IMG/VR virus record: IMGVR_UViG_3300044695_002148
Coordinates: 1-31,078 of that record
Origin: a virus
Strand: one strand, 5' to 3'
Length of the DNA: 31,078 nt
A model generated the notes under the pieces. That model was not told where the DNA came from, searched no databases, and saw only the letters and a list, made by a program, of their open reading frames with translations. Shown piece after piece: positions 1 to 6,307 of the stretch (its first letter is position 1; each line of letters begins with the position of its first letter). Both the position numbers and the translations under genes were made by a program.

Positions 1-8
1 TCAATTCC

Positions 9-482
9 ATGAGGAACAAGAAGTCTCAAGTCCTTGTTTATGACATGGTTCATCGGCAGTGGCGTGGGTGTGACTGGGTTCCTCCGCAGGATGAGGACAA
101 GGTTTCGTTGCTCTTGAGAACCATCAATGATCTCAAGCGTGATGTTGCGTATCTGAAGACCGCGGTGAAGAAGCATGAACGATCGATTGGCCAACTCGAA
201 AGGAAGCGTCCGGGTAAGCGTAAGGAGGAGGATGAATCGAAGAAGGAGGAGGAGGCTCCTAGCTACGAACCCGTCGTCGATGAAACATTGATGGAAGCAG
301 CGAAAAAAGCCTCTGCCGAGGAGGAAGAGGCTGGTGGAGAAGACTGGTGGAAAGCTATGCGCGCCGCCTTGGCCGATGTGGAGGTGGTTGCGGCTCCTTC
401 AGTTGCGCCCCGGTCATCATCATCGGGTTCCACTGCTCCCACAGAATACCCGTGGGAGAATGACGAAGATGAAGTGAGCTAG
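9..482 (+). CDS. Charged coiled-coil protein of unknown function, the only plus-strand gene
   Basis: I do not recognise this 157-aa protein. Residues about 30-65 carry heptad-like leucine/isoleucine spacing (for example LLRTINDLKRDVAYLKTAV) and probably form a coiled coil. Residues 65-110 are very rich in Lys and Glu, and the tail is Ser-rich and then acidic, ending in EDEVS. No enzyme motif is visible. Only eight bases precede the ATG and the frame is open to the window edge, so the start may lie outside the window and no ribosome binding site can be judged. It converges with the primase-helicase gene, and the two overlap by 128 bp at their 3' ends. The biased but non-random composition and the termination just past the neighbour's end suggest a real gene, perhaps from an opposite-strand transcription unit. 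It could still be a fortuitous ORF. Confidence 0.65.
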   Translation: MRNKKSQVLVYDMVHRQWRGCDWVPPQDEDKVSLLLRTINDLKRDVAYLKTAVKKHERSIGQLERKRPGKRKEEDESKKEEEAPSYEPVVDETLMEAAKKASAEEEEAGGEDWWKAMRAALADVEVVAAPSVAPRSSSSGSTAPTEYPWENDEDEVS

Positions 483-2139
483 ACTGGAGCCGCGATCCCC
501 GCTTGCAGAAGGCCAACTGGAACCTTCTAGGTTTGTTTTGGCCTACCTCATGGAGAACGGCTATCTCACGCGCCCAGTTGGCGAGTTCGCTGGAGCCGAA
601 GCCTGAGTGGGCCAGTTCCATTGTGGTGAGTGGTTCATTGCTTTCCTTACGCTGAGGTTTGGCAACGTGATGCATCCAGATCCAAGCGACCTTGGTCTCG
701 TGTAGGATGGGCTGGAGTTTGTTGCGAAGGAACACGCTGACCTCGCCCTGATCGCTGAGGTCACCGCCGAAGTAGCTGAAGAGTGGATCGGCCACGATGA
801 CATCGAGCTTGGATTTGTGGATGAACCGGCGGGCGTAGGCGAGGAACTGGTCGCCGGTACGGACGGCTTCGGTGCGGAAGTGGAGGTTTTCTTGGAGGAT
901 AGCGATCTCGCTGACGCTCATGTTGAGTCCTTTGATGACCCCGCGGAAGGCTTCGGCGAGGTCACCCTTGTCGTTCTCGGCCTGGATGACTCCGATCTTC
1001 AATCGCTTCACCGGCTTGATCCCGAAGAAGTCGAGGCCGAGGCACCAGCGGATGACGATCTGCATCATGAGGCTGGACTTCCCGATACCGGTACCACCGC
1101 TGATGATCATGGAGGAGCCGCGGGTGAGCCAGCGTTTGCCGATCAGGTTGTCGGGATCGTTGTCTGGATCGAAGTTGATGAGGTCTTTGATCGAGACCAC
1201 CGTGGACTTGTCATCATCGGTCTCCCGGGAGGTGAGGTAGTCTTCCCATGAAGCGGAGCCGAGGTTAGTGGCCAACAACTTTTGCTGGGACGTAGGACTC
1301 CGCCATGCGCCCGGGAGCCTGCTGTAGCGCGAGGGGTTCTTGTTCTTGGCATCGATGCCCGGGATCGACGAGTAGATAATATCCCGGCGGATGTCCCACT
1401 CCTTGCGGTTGGGAGCATCTACGCGGACCCAGCCATGGATACTCTTACCACCGGAGTCGATGAGTACGGTGATCGGTAGGCCAGAATCTCGGAATAGCTT
1501 CTCCTGTTCAGCCTTGGGCTTGTCATCGAACTCCACCAGGACATGGCGGTACGCGCTAACATCGTTGTCGGAGCCGCTGTAGAGGTTGGGCTTGAAGGGA
1601 TTGATGCGGACAAAGATCCCCTCGCGTTCCGGTGATAGGATGCGGGATGCCGGATCATCGAAGCGGGCGATCCATTCCTCGATGGGAATGAATGATCCAG
1701 CAGTGACTGGCCTACCCTCCTCGACGGCATCACAGATACAGACTACTTCGGTGGGTGCGAAGGCGGCTTGAAGGAACCGCTTGAACTCGCTGGCTTGAGG
1801 ATCGGGCGCAACTGCTGGTGACGGCCTCTTGAATGAGACCTTGGTGATATCGAATGGAGCGGTTGATGGGGATACCCCTGATTGAAGGAGATGGCCGGCT
1901 GGTTTGGAGTGAGACTTGGAAGCGGCTTCGCGGAGCTTGTGGATGAGTTCGCGCTCGGTCCAAGAGGGTTGGCAGGATTGATTCCAGCTTGAGAGCAGGG
2001 CTAGAGAGTCAGCCTCCGATAGCTGGAAGCCGTGTACGAGGCCGACGGCAGCGGTGTAGGTGGTTGAGTGTCCGGACTGGCCAGAGACGGCTGGCGGCAC
2101 CTTGGAAAGCCAAAGGGCCGCTCGTTGGAGCGGTGTCAT
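355..2139 (-). CDS. Primase-helicase fusion: PriCT-like, RepB-type AEP primase and RepA/SF4-type ATPase
   Basis: This 594-aa protein probably primes and unwinds phage DNA. Residues 1-75 look like a primase C-terminal (PriCT) domain, with KVPPAVSGQSGH and a WTERELIHKLREA helix. Residues about 115-300 match the RepB-like archaeo-eukaryotic primase group, with acidic VEFDD at 202-206 and the SxH motif in DSGGKSIHGWVRV at 228-240. Residues about 320-570 form a RecA-fold ATPase of the RepA/SF4 type: Walker A GGTGIGKS at 348-355, Walker B DVIVADP at 446-452, and WMHH at 488-491. A GTCCCAAACAAACA-type leader ends five bases before the ATG and there is no Shine-Dalgarno, as in other replication genes here. 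The last 43 codons overlap the convergent plus-strand gene, and the Pro/Arg-rich tail lies beyond the recognisable ATPase fold. Domain calls are from motifs; the function is inferred from the family. Confidence 0.9.
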   Translation of the reverse strand: MTPLQRAALWLSKVPPAVSGQSGHSTTYTAAVGLVHGFQLSEADSLALLSSWNQSCQPSWTERELIHKLREAASKSHSKPAGHLLQSGVSPSTAPFDITKVSFKRPSPAVAPDPQASEFKRFLQAAFAPTEVVCICDAVEEGRPVTAGSFIPIEEWIARFDDPASRILSPEREGIFVRINPFKPNLYSGSDNDVSAYRHVLVEFDDKPKAEQEKLFRDSGLPITVLIDSGGKSIHGWVRVDAPNRKEWDIRRDIIYSSIPGIDAKNKNPSRYSRLPGAWRSPTSQQKLLATNLGSASWEDYLTSRETDDDKSTVVSIKDLINFDPDNDPDNLIGKRWLTRGSSMIISGGTGIGKSSLMMQIVIRWCLGLDFFGIKPVKRLKIGVIQAENDKGDLAEAFRGVIKGLNMSVSEIAILQENLHFRTEAVRTGDQFLAYARRFIHKSKLDVIVADPLFSYFGGDLSDQGEVSVFLRNKLQPILHETKVAWIWMHHVAKPQRKESNEPLTTMELAHSGFGSSELANWAREIAVLHEVGQNKPRRFQLAFCKRGSRLQSSSLHLRHSPTGILWEQWNPMMMTGAQLKEPQPPPHRPRRRA

Positions 2140-2144
2140 ATCGT

Positions 2145-2159
2145 TGTTTGTTTGGGACC
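2145..2159 (-). promoter_or_regulatory. GGTCCCAAACAAACA leader motif before the primase-helicase
   Basis: Read on the minus strand this is GGTCCCAAACAAACA, five bases upstream of the primase-helicase ATG. Near copies precede the RuvC-like, helicase and DUF669-like genes. It could be a translation enhancer in place of a Shine-Dalgarno, a protein-binding site or a promoter element. Only the sequence similarity is certain. Confidence 0.5.
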
Positions 2160-2171
2160 GATCGTTGGGGG

Positions 2172-2297
2172 CTACTTCATTTTGTCTATCTTCATCAGCC
2201 GTTTGATGGCTTGGGTTTTGGGGGAATAGGTTCCGGTCTTCTTGGTGCTGGGCTTGGCGGCGTAGGCGGCGGCCTTGGCGGACTTAGCTTTCTTCAT
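2172..2297 (-). CDS. Short lysine-rich basic protein (41 aa)
   Basis: The protein is strongly basic with Ala/Lys repeats (MKKAKSAKAAAYAAKPSTKK) and a second basic helix, QAIKRLMKIDKMK. It has no recognisable domain but could bind nucleic acid. The ATG at 2297 overlaps the end of the 66-aa gene by 14 bases, and no Shine-Dalgarno is seen. The stop lies just before the leader of the primase-helicase gene. Composition and position in the packed operon support it; its small size keeps confidence moderate. Confidence 0.5.
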   Translation of the reverse strand: MKKAKSAKAAAYAAKPSTKKTGTYSPKTQAIKRLMKIDKMK

Positions 2298-2484
2298 AGG
2301 GTTTGAACTTGGTGTGGAATTCCGAGGTGAGGCGAACGTAGATGTTGCTGCCTCTTTGGTAGATGATGACGGGAGCTTTGAGTTCTGCGAGCCGATATTG
2401 GCCAACATGAAGGACCGTGACTATGACTCCAGAGTTGGATCGATTGACGAACCGGGAGGGTGGGAGAGTTGAGGGATTTTCCAT
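2284..2484 (-). CDS. Small conserved-looking protein of unknown function (66 aa)
   Basis: After a short polar start the protein is a beta-rich module: GVIVTVLHVGQYRLAELK, then PVIIYQRGSNIYVRLTSEF, then HTKFKPYEES. This looks like a small compact fold that phages often carry downstream of replication genes, but I cannot name a family. The ATG at 2484 lies inside the 3' end of the preceding gene, a 64-base overlap in another frame. The overlap is unusual, but no later start in this frame would keep the beta-rich core. Confidence 0.6.
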   Translation of the reverse strand: MENPSTLPPSRFVNRSNSGVIVTVLHVGQYRLAELKAPVIIYQRGSNIYVRLTSEFHTKFKPYEES

Positions 2485-2681
2485 ATGCGACGTTCGATGG
2501 GTTCGGGGTAAGCGATCCAGCCTTTAGCAATTCCCCAAGCAATTATCTGTGCGGACTGCTCGATGAGCCGGCGGTTCTCATCGGTGATGATGGTTCGTTC
2601 TTCTTCGGTTATGGGACCAGGTTTCTTATTATTTGAGAGGCGGGATTCGTACCAGGGTTGCTCTTGCCTTGGGGTCTTCAT
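2421..2681 (-). CDS. Hypothetical protein with a central amphipathic helix (86 aa)
   Basis: I do not recognise this protein. The N-terminal third is polar and basic. Residues 24-50 read as a helix, EEERTIITDENRRLIEQSAQ, followed by the hydrophobic IIAWGIAKGWIAY. The C-terminus is proline-rich. The start at 2681 is chosen because it gives an ATGA overlap with the preceding gene, the usual spacing in this operon; an upstream in-frame ATG at 2741 would run well into that gene. Confidence 0.65.
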   Translation of the reverse strand: MKTPRQEQPWYESRLSNNKKPGPITEEERTIITDENRRLIEQSAQIIAWGIAKGWIAYPEPIERRIWKIPQLSHPPGSSIDPTLES

Positions 2682-2923
2682 GAGGTGATGAGGCGAGCCA
2701 AGATACAGTTGCAGTAGGAACCCTTGGTCTTGGCGTTGCATCGACCATGATGCACAGGGTTGGAGATGATGTGTGCTGTAAGGTCGCTCGTGAGCTGGAC
2801 CAGCTCAAGGAGACGAGTGGATGCTTCTGCACAGAGCGCATTGGGGATTCCATCTTGGGTATCTAGTTCGGCTGATAGGATATTGAGCGCGTTGACGAGG
2901 TCGTGTGTTGAGGACTGTTTCAT
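2678..2923 (-). CDS. Small His/Cys-containing protein, possible metal-binding end (81 aa)
   Basis: The first 55 residues are helical (DLVNALNILSAELDTQDG and LLELVQLTSDLTAHII). The C-terminal part, NPVHHGRCNAKTKGSYCNC, holds two His and three Cys in a pattern that could bind zinc. No family is recognised. The gene overlaps both neighbours by ATGA, so it is almost certainly co-translated with the 86-aa genes on either side. The helical-plus-Cys layout suggests a small adaptor or DNA-associated protein, but that is inference. Confidence 0.7.
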   Translation of the reverse strand: MKQSSTHDLVNALNILSAELDTQDGIPNALCAEASTRLLELVQLTSDLTAHIISNPVHHGRCNAKTKGSYCNCILARLITS

Positions 2924-3180
2924 TTTTGTTTGTGGACTACGAGTCCGTTGCCTTTGGAATCAACCAGTTCTACGGATCGAACGCTCTCCATGCGGGCCAG
3001 AGTCTTGATCATCTCGATGGGATCATGGGCTTGGGACACGCAAGTGAGGTGGATATCACCATCTCCGTAGTTGGTCTTTAGATTCTCTTCGGTTCGATCA
3101 CGCACCACTCGGATGGTTCTTCCATCTGAGAGATGGACCACCTTGATGGATTCGACGAGCGGGAATGCGTGACGGCTCAT
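2920..3180 (-). CDS. Hypothetical alpha/beta protein (86 aa)
   Basis: No family is recognised. The sequence alternates beta strands (SIKVVHLSDGRTIRVVRD, DIHLTCVS) with a helix (PIEMIKTLARMESV) and ends in another strand pair, SVELVDSKGNGLVVH. It therefore looks like a small folded domain. It starts at an ATGA overlap with the HTH/alpha-CTD-like gene and ends at an ATGA overlap with the next gene. No Shine-Dalgarno is visible, so translation is probably coupled to the gene before it. Confidence 0.7.
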   Translation of the reverse strand: MSRHAFPLVESIKVVHLSDGRTIRVVRDRTEENLKTNYGDGDIHLTCVSQAHDPIEMIKTLARMESVRSVELVDSKGNGLVVHKQK

Positions 3181-3728
3181 TGCTTAGAGGTTTTACCGCA
3201 ATGGGGGCAGTGCCGGCCTAGACCGGGATCGGCGGGTAGAGTACCAAGCCACGAGCACAGATCGTGGTAGGATCGAACACCGAAGTTCGGCCACTTGAAC
3301 GGTACGATGTCACGGGTATGGATTGCATGGATGGCGGTCTCCTTGTCTTTGATGCCAAGCTTCTCCATCAAGTTCGCGTTGCGAGAACTGAGACCCGCGG
3401 TCCATTTGTTATTCGAGGCATCCCGCTTCTTGCCGGCGGCGATGATCTGGAACACCCGTTGCTTTGAGATGTTTAACTCTGCACCGATAGCTTTGTAGGT
3501 AAGTCCCTTAACCCTGAATCCTCTTACCTTATCGATTGAATCGTTGGTTTTCATGTATGTATGTTTGAGATACTTTCTTTTTTTCTTCTTTGGTTCTTTA
3601 TCTATTGCAACGGTATCTGGACCGCTCGATACCGTTTCTGTGCTTTGTGGCACTGGACGCACAGGCCGGTTTGAGTTGTGCATCCGCATCCCAAGCATGC
3701 GGCCAATTCGTGACATAACAGTTTCCAT
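3177..3728 (-). CDS. Putative transcription regulator: HTH plus an RNA polymerase alpha-CTD-like domain
   Basis: This 183-aa protein has three recognisable parts. A Lys/Arg-rich disordered start (1-60) is followed by a helix-turn-helix at about 68-99 (GLTYKAIGAELNISKQRV), like sigma region 4 or resolvase HTHs. Residues about 112-165 match the C-terminal domain of RNA polymerase alpha closely: LSSRNAN at 113-119 aligns with LTVRSAN, and PNFGVRS at 147-153 aligns with PNLGKKS. The residues equivalent to the DNA-contacting Arg265, Asn268, Gly296 and Ser299 are kept, and Arg replaces Lys298. The tail has HCPHCGK. Role inferred: a DNA-binding regulator, perhaps at UP-element-like sites or contacting host polymerase. 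The ATG at 3728 has a weak GAGG ten bases upstream. A start at 3554 (MKTNDSID) would remove the disordered region and most of the overlap with the Cys-rich ORF. Confidence 0.8.
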   Translation of the reverse strand: METVMSRIGRMLGMRMHNSNRPVRPVPQSTETVSSGPDTVAIDKEPKKKKRKYLKHTYMKTNDSIDKVRGFRVKGLTYKAIGAELNISKQRVFQIIAAGKKRDASNNKWTAGLSSRNANLMEKLGIKDKETAIHAIHTRDIVPFKWPNFGVRSYHDLCSWLGTLPADPGLGRHCPHCGKTSKQ

Positions 3729-3784
3729 CGTTGTAGTTCCTCTATTGTTTGTTTGGTTGTTTGTTCTTGATGTTCCATACGCAT
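3602..3784 (-). CDS. Possible small Cys-rich (zinc-ribbon-like) protein overlapping the neighbouring frames
   Basis: The ORF encodes up to 60 aa; ATGs at 3784 and 3778 are both possible. A charged helical start (TIEELQRWKLLCHELA) leads into CLGCGCTTQTGLCVQCHKAQ, a CxxCxC plus CxxC arrangement typical of a small zinc-binding module. It overlaps the end of the 80-aa HTH gene and the start of the alpha-CTD-like gene. If that gene truly starts at 3554 the two would sit side by side with little conflict. The regular Cys spacing argues that this frame codes. The heavy overlap argues caution. Confidence 0.4.
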   Translation of the reverse strand: MRMEHQEQTTKQTIEELQRWKLLCHELAACLGCGCTTQTGLCVQCHKAQKRYRAVQIPLQ

Positions 3785-3984
3785 GAATGCGAGATACCGT
3801 ATTTCTTGGCCAACTCCCTGTAGGTGAATGTTGAGTTATCCCTGAGAATCGATTCCCGAATCTTTGCTGGAACAGCTTCCCACCGCCGGCAGATCAATGG
3901 ATCAGGGGCTTTGAAGGCGGGAACTGGTCCCAACATCTTCGCCATTGACTCCTTCGTCAACCCCAATTCTTGAAGTAGACTCAT
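3742..3984 (-). CDS. Small helix-turn-helix protein (80 aa)
   Basis: The C-terminal half holds a clear HTH: IRESILRDNSTFTYRELAKK followed by YGISHSCVWNIKNK. This is the layout of small terminase-subunit-like or resolvase-like DNA-binding domains. The N-terminal half (LLQELGLTKESMAKMLGPVP) is an unassigned helix. The ATG at 3984 is preferred over a TTG two codons earlier; only a weak GAG lies upstream. Its last codons are themselves a copy of the CAACCAAACAAACAA-type sequence that precedes several replication genes. It probably binds DNA as a local regulator; the target is unknown. Confidence 0.7.
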   Translation of the reverse strand: MSLLQELGLTKESMAKMLGPVPAFKAPDPLICRRWEAVPAKIRESILRDNSTFTYRELAKKYGISHSCVWNIKNKQPNKQ

Positions 3985-3991
3985 TTTCAAT

Positions 3992-4060
3992 CTACTCGCT
4001 CTTCATCGGTGTGGACTGAACGCCATTATAGGCCACATGGGCATCGACTATATGGCTCAC
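3992..4060 (-). CDS. Microgene of 22 codons in the coupled operon
   Basis: A GTG at 4060 forms a GTGA overlap with the preceding gene and has a strong AAGGAGG eight bases upstream. The ORF reads MSHIVDAHVAYNGVQSTPMK and ends with a further SE. This initiation signal is as good as those of the larger neighbours, so it is likely translated. The peptide has no recognisable motif and could be only a degenerate remnant of a duplicated cassette. Confidence 0.4.
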   Translation of the reverse strand: MSHIVDAHVAYNGVQSTPMKSE

Positions 4061-4236
4061 AGATTAACCTCCTTCTCGCTCCACAATAATAGATCCGCTC
4101 GCATTGCGTCGTTCTCTGTTTCGAGTTGCGTGATGTAAGCCAGTCGCACCGCTGCGAGTCGCTCCAGCCTCCTGCACAGCATACCCAGCTCGGCTACGTT
4201 GTGCGGGGTTGAGTCGGATATGGGGGTGTCGCTCAC
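4057..4236 (-). CDS. Short coiled-coil protein, family B (59 aa)
   Basis: The GTG at 4236 follows AAGGAGGTGAAGCC and overlaps the preceding stop as GTGA. The protein starts MSDTPISDS, continues with the helix MLCRRLERLAAV, and ends QLETENDAMRADLLLW plus a short tail. The last motif is nearly the same as QLESENDALRADLLLW in the 131-aa gene at 5195-5590, so these two are paralogues. Function is unknown; the heptads suggest oligomer formation. Confidence 0.65.
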   Translation of the reverse strand: MSDTPISDSTPHNVAELGMLCRRLERLAAVRLAYITQLETENDAMRADLLLWSEKEVNL

Positions 4237-4529
4237 GGCTTCACCTCCTTCCCAATCTTAGCGTCGTCCCATCCTTGCAACAGGTTGTCCATTCGGATGG
4301 TCCTCATGCTCGGAGATGGAGGGTTGATGAATGCGTACATTGCGTTGCCAGCTATTTCGAGTTCTCGGATGCGCTGATCGTAGAACTTCCTCTCCCCTTC
4401 GAGCTTGTCCCACAGAGCGCGGAGACGGTTTTCGAGTTGGGTGACGTGCTGCTTAAGATCTTCGTTCTCTTTCGCCATTGCTCCGATGGATTTGCACAAG
4501 CGTTCGTGCGCTTCGTGTTCGGGGTTCAT
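4233..4529 (-). CDS. Coiled-coil small phage protein, family A (98 aa)
   Basis: The ATG at 4529 follows AAGGAGAACAAGCA and overlaps the previous stop (ATGA). Residues about 15-60 are a long coiled coil (KENEDLKQHVTQLENRLRAL and on to QRIRELEIAGNAM). It ends GWDDAKIGKEVKP. RIRELEIAGNAM is a diverged copy of the DRIkxLxxaGDxM motif shared with genes at 4526, 5587 and 6017. The terminal KEVKP codons also form the Shine-Dalgarno for the next gene, so coding and initiation signals are shared. Function is unknown. Confidence 0.75.
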   Translation of the reverse strand: MNPEHEAHERLCKSIGAMAKENEDLKQHVTQLENRLRALWDKLEGERKFYDQRIRELEIAGNAMYAFINPPSPSMRTIRMDNLLQGWDDAKIGKEVKP

Positions 4530-4894
4530 TGCTTGTTCTCCTTTGCTCGCTGCCATGCGTTGGCCAGCAACCGATAGTTTGAGTCGGAAATGGTACCGTC
4601 CTTCAGCCACTCAAGCAGTTCGTCGCCAGTACTCTTCATCAGCTTGATCCGATCTTGCAGGTACTCGACCAGCTCCTTCAGCTCGTTCACATCGGATTGA
4701 AGCTCCCTGATCTTAGCTGCTTGTGCGTCGGCAAACCATTGCTCCTTCATAATCCGAAGCACTTCTTTGGCTGCATCAGTAGCGGGTATGGATTCGTTGA
4801 CCGTGAATCCACCATCCAGATCAACCCGCATGATCTGGGTGCTTGGATTCGATATCGGGTGGCTGTTGGTTGAAAAGTAGATTGGTTCGCTCAT
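4526..4894 (-). CDS. Coiled-coil small phage protein, family A (122 aa)
   Basis: The start at 4894 (MSEPIYFS) is chosen for its AAGGAGTGCAA Shine-Dalgarno and ATGA overlap. Residues 1-45 look like a small beta module, IMRVDLDGGFTVNESIPATD, comparable with LRIRSDGSFEIQKGAP in the 96-aa gene at 6017. A coiled coil follows, then DRIKLMKSTGDELLEWL and the terminal AWQRAKENKQ. It thus has the same order of modules as the gene at 6017-6307, so the two are paralogues. Function is unknown. Confidence 0.8.
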   Translation of the reverse strand: MSEPIYFSTNSHPISNPSTQIMRVDLDGGFTVNESIPATDAAKEVLRIMKEQWFADAQAAKIRELQSDVNELKELVEYLQDRIKLMKSTGDELLEWLKDGTISDSNYRLLANAWQRAKENKQ

Positions 4895-5091
4895 TTGCAC
4901 TCCTTCCATTTGAATTGAGTCGGACCTCCGCCAGCGCATCTAACCCACTCGGCGCGTCCTGCTTTGACTGCTGCTTCCTGATCTATGTGCCGCGTCATTG
5001 AACCGCCCACCATGAATCCAATTACAAACACCACTGAGAGTATCATGCCGTTCGTCAGTGCGTCTGAGTAGAATGCGATTACGTTTCTCAC
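4891..5091 (-). CDS. Small single-pass membrane protein (66 aa)
   Basis: The GTG at 5091 follows AAGGAGGTGAAGCC and overlaps the preceding stop as GTGA. A short polar start is followed by one transmembrane segment, GMILSVVFVIGFMVGGSM (residues about 16-33), then a polar region with two Cys, WVRCAGGG and WKECK. It probably inserts in the inner membrane. No family is recognised, and position among non-lysis genes gives no clear hint of its role. Confidence 0.7.
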   Translation of the reverse strand: MRNVIAFYSDALTNGMILSVVFVIGFMVGGSMTRHIDQEAAVKAGRAEWVRCAGGGPTQFKWKECK

Positions 5092-5198
5092 GGCTTCACC
5101 TCCTTCTTTCTGCATTTATGGAAGAACGGGAACATGAATCGACCAATCCATCCTATCAGTTCTCCGCACTTCTGGCAGCAATAGCTTGGATACTTCAT
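5088..5198 (-). CDS. Very short Cys-rich protein (36 aa)
   Basis: The ORF reads MKYPSYCCQKCGELIGWIGR, then FMFPFFHKCRKKEVKP. The pattern CCxxCG and HKC could form a small zinc site. The ATG at 5198 overlaps the preceding stop (ATGA) and a GGAGG lies ten bases upstream. The last codons contain the Shine-Dalgarno of the next gene, as in its neighbours. Coupling on both sides supports translation despite the size. Confidence 0.6.
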   Translation of the reverse strand: MKYPSYCCQKCGELIGWIGRFMFPFFHKCRKKEVKP

Positions 5199-5590
5199 GG
5201 CAACGGCCCTCCATTCTCCCACAGCAACAGATCAGCGCGGAGTGCATCGTTCTCGGATTCGAGTTGCTTGATCCGATCCTCCAGTTTTCGCACCTGAAAG
5301 GCGATTGCGCGGAGTTCGCGTGGATGGTTGCAATCGGGAGACTCCGCTAGGAAAAGGATTCGTTGTTCTTCTTCTGTAAGTTTGTGCGCTTTGGATTGAT
5401 CATCGTTTTCCAGTTCTTTGGAACAATCGTCAGGAATCACGAAGTATTCCTTCTGTTCCCAATTCCATGTTGGGACGTACAGAATTTCCAACAACGGTTC
5501 CATTGATCTTGTAGGTCGAGTTCCGACCTTCTTTCCGTTTGCGTATGCAATCATCACGTTTGCAGCGTTCAGCACTTCTTGTTTTGTCAT
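5195..5590 (-). CDS. Small phage protein with a C-terminal coiled coil, family B (131 aa)
   Basis: The start at 5590 (MTKQEVLNAANVMIAYANG) has AAAGGAGACGAA upstream and an ATGA overlap. Residues 1-75 look like a folded domain with strands PLLEILYVPTW and KEYFVIPDD. A short acidic linker leads to the helix ELRAIAFQVRKLEDRIKQL and the family B ending ENDALRADLLLW. The N-terminal domain is absent from its 59-aa paralogue at 4057, so the coiled-coil tail behaves as a mobile module. Function is unknown. Confidence 0.8.
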   Translation of the reverse strand: MTKQEVLNAANVMIAYANGKKVGTRPTRSMEPLLEILYVPTWNWEQKEYFVIPDDCSKELENDDQSKAHKLTEEEQRILFLAESPDCNHPRELRAIAFQVRKLEDRIKQLESENDALRADLLLWENGGPLP

Positions 5591-5826
5591 TTCGTCTCCT
5601 TTGCTTTTGCCCACAGTTTAGCGGATTGTTCAGTAGCGTACGGCTCCATGATGTCTCCTGCTGCCGTGAGCGTTTTGATTCTGTCGTTTGCTTGGTTCAG
5701 TTCGTTCTTAAGTTTTACAACAACATGATGCGTGTGCTTCATGTTCACTTCGTTTTCCAGCTCAATGATTCGCTTTTGAGCTTCGACCAATTGATCGAAA
5801 AGGCTTTTGCTGTTTTGATTTGTCAC
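5587..5826 (-). CDS. Coiled-coil small phage protein, family A (79 aa)
   Basis: The GTG at 5826 is selected because it follows AAGGAGGCCAAGCC and overlaps the previous stop (GTGA). Almost the whole protein is coiled coil: LFDQLVEAQKRIIELENEV, then KLKNELNQANDRIKTLTAAG. It ends with DIMEPYA and LWAKAKETK, the family A signature. It lacks the N-terminal beta module of the genes at 4526 and 6017. Function is unknown; an oligomerising or adaptor role is only a guess. Confidence 0.75.
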   Translation of the reverse strand: MTNQNSKSLFDQLVEAQKRIIELENEVNMKHTHHVVVKLKNELNQANDRIKTLTAAGDIMEPYATEQSAKLWAKAKETK

Positions 5827-6020
5827 GGCTTGGCCTCCTTGATGACTAGAAGTACACCCATGTAAACCATCCAAACGGCTCCGATCGGTATCAGCCAAAA
5901 CAGCCGGAAGATCTGTCCAAAGTCATACTGCCCGCTGGAACGGTATGGCCTGAACATGATGCACAGCAGGATTACGGTGATGAGTGCTGGCACGATCCAC
6001 GATTTGATTGTGATGCTCAC
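5823..6020 (-). CDS. Small two-span membrane protein (65 aa)
   Basis: The GTG at 6020 follows AAGGAGGACAAACC and overlaps the preceding stop as GTGA. Two hydrophobic segments are seen: IVPALITVILLCIMF (about 8-22) and IFRLFWLIPIGAVWMVYMGV (about 36-55), joined by a short polar loop. It could be an inner-membrane protein of the early region. A holin role is possible from topology but the neighbours are not lysis genes. The last residues, KEAKP, come from the Shine-Dalgarno of the next gene. Confidence 0.7.
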   Translation of the reverse strand: MSITIKSWIVPALITVILLCIMFRPYRSSGQYDFGQIFRLFWLIPIGAVWMVYMGVLLVIKEAKP

Positions 6021-6307
6021 GGTTTGTCCTCCTTGGCTTTGTTCCATTTTGAAACAGTGTGCTGCACTGCATCCAACCGCTCATCGCGCAGCCATGCCTC
6101 CATCTTATCTCCCGCCTCCTCCAGCCGACGGATGCGGTCCTGCTGCTTCAGGAATGCGTGAACCAATTCACCCAGCACAAACAGAGTTGGTGCGCCTTTC
6201 TGGATTTCAAACGATCCGTCTGAGCGGATCCTCAGAAACTCAGCGTTTGGTTTTGCGTCGTTCCATTTGATAAGTGTTGCGTTGCTCATGTTGTTTGTGT
6301 CGCTCAC
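6017..6307 (-). CDS. Coiled-coil small phage protein, family A (96 aa)
   Basis: The GTG at 6307 (MSDTNNMSN) follows AAGGAGGCCAAGCC and overlaps the previous stop. A short beta module, FLRIRSDGSFEIQKGAP, is followed by the helix LGELVHAFLKQQDRIRRLEE, then AGDKMEAWL and the terminal KWNKAKEDKP. The order of modules is the same as in the 122-aa gene at 4526-4894. Function is unknown. Confidence 0.8.
   Translation of the reverse strand: MSDTNNMSNATLIKWNDAKPNAEFLRIRSDGSFEIQKGAPTLFVLGELVHAFLKQQDRIRRLEEAGDKMEAWLRDERLDAVQHTVSKWNKAKEDKP

Noticed and set aside
561-803. Short minus-strand and plus-strand frames within the primase-helicase gene (561-803, 817-1251, 1143-1418, 1419-1733)
   Set aside because: They are shadows in other frames, rich in Ser/Arg/Pro without domains and with no start signals.
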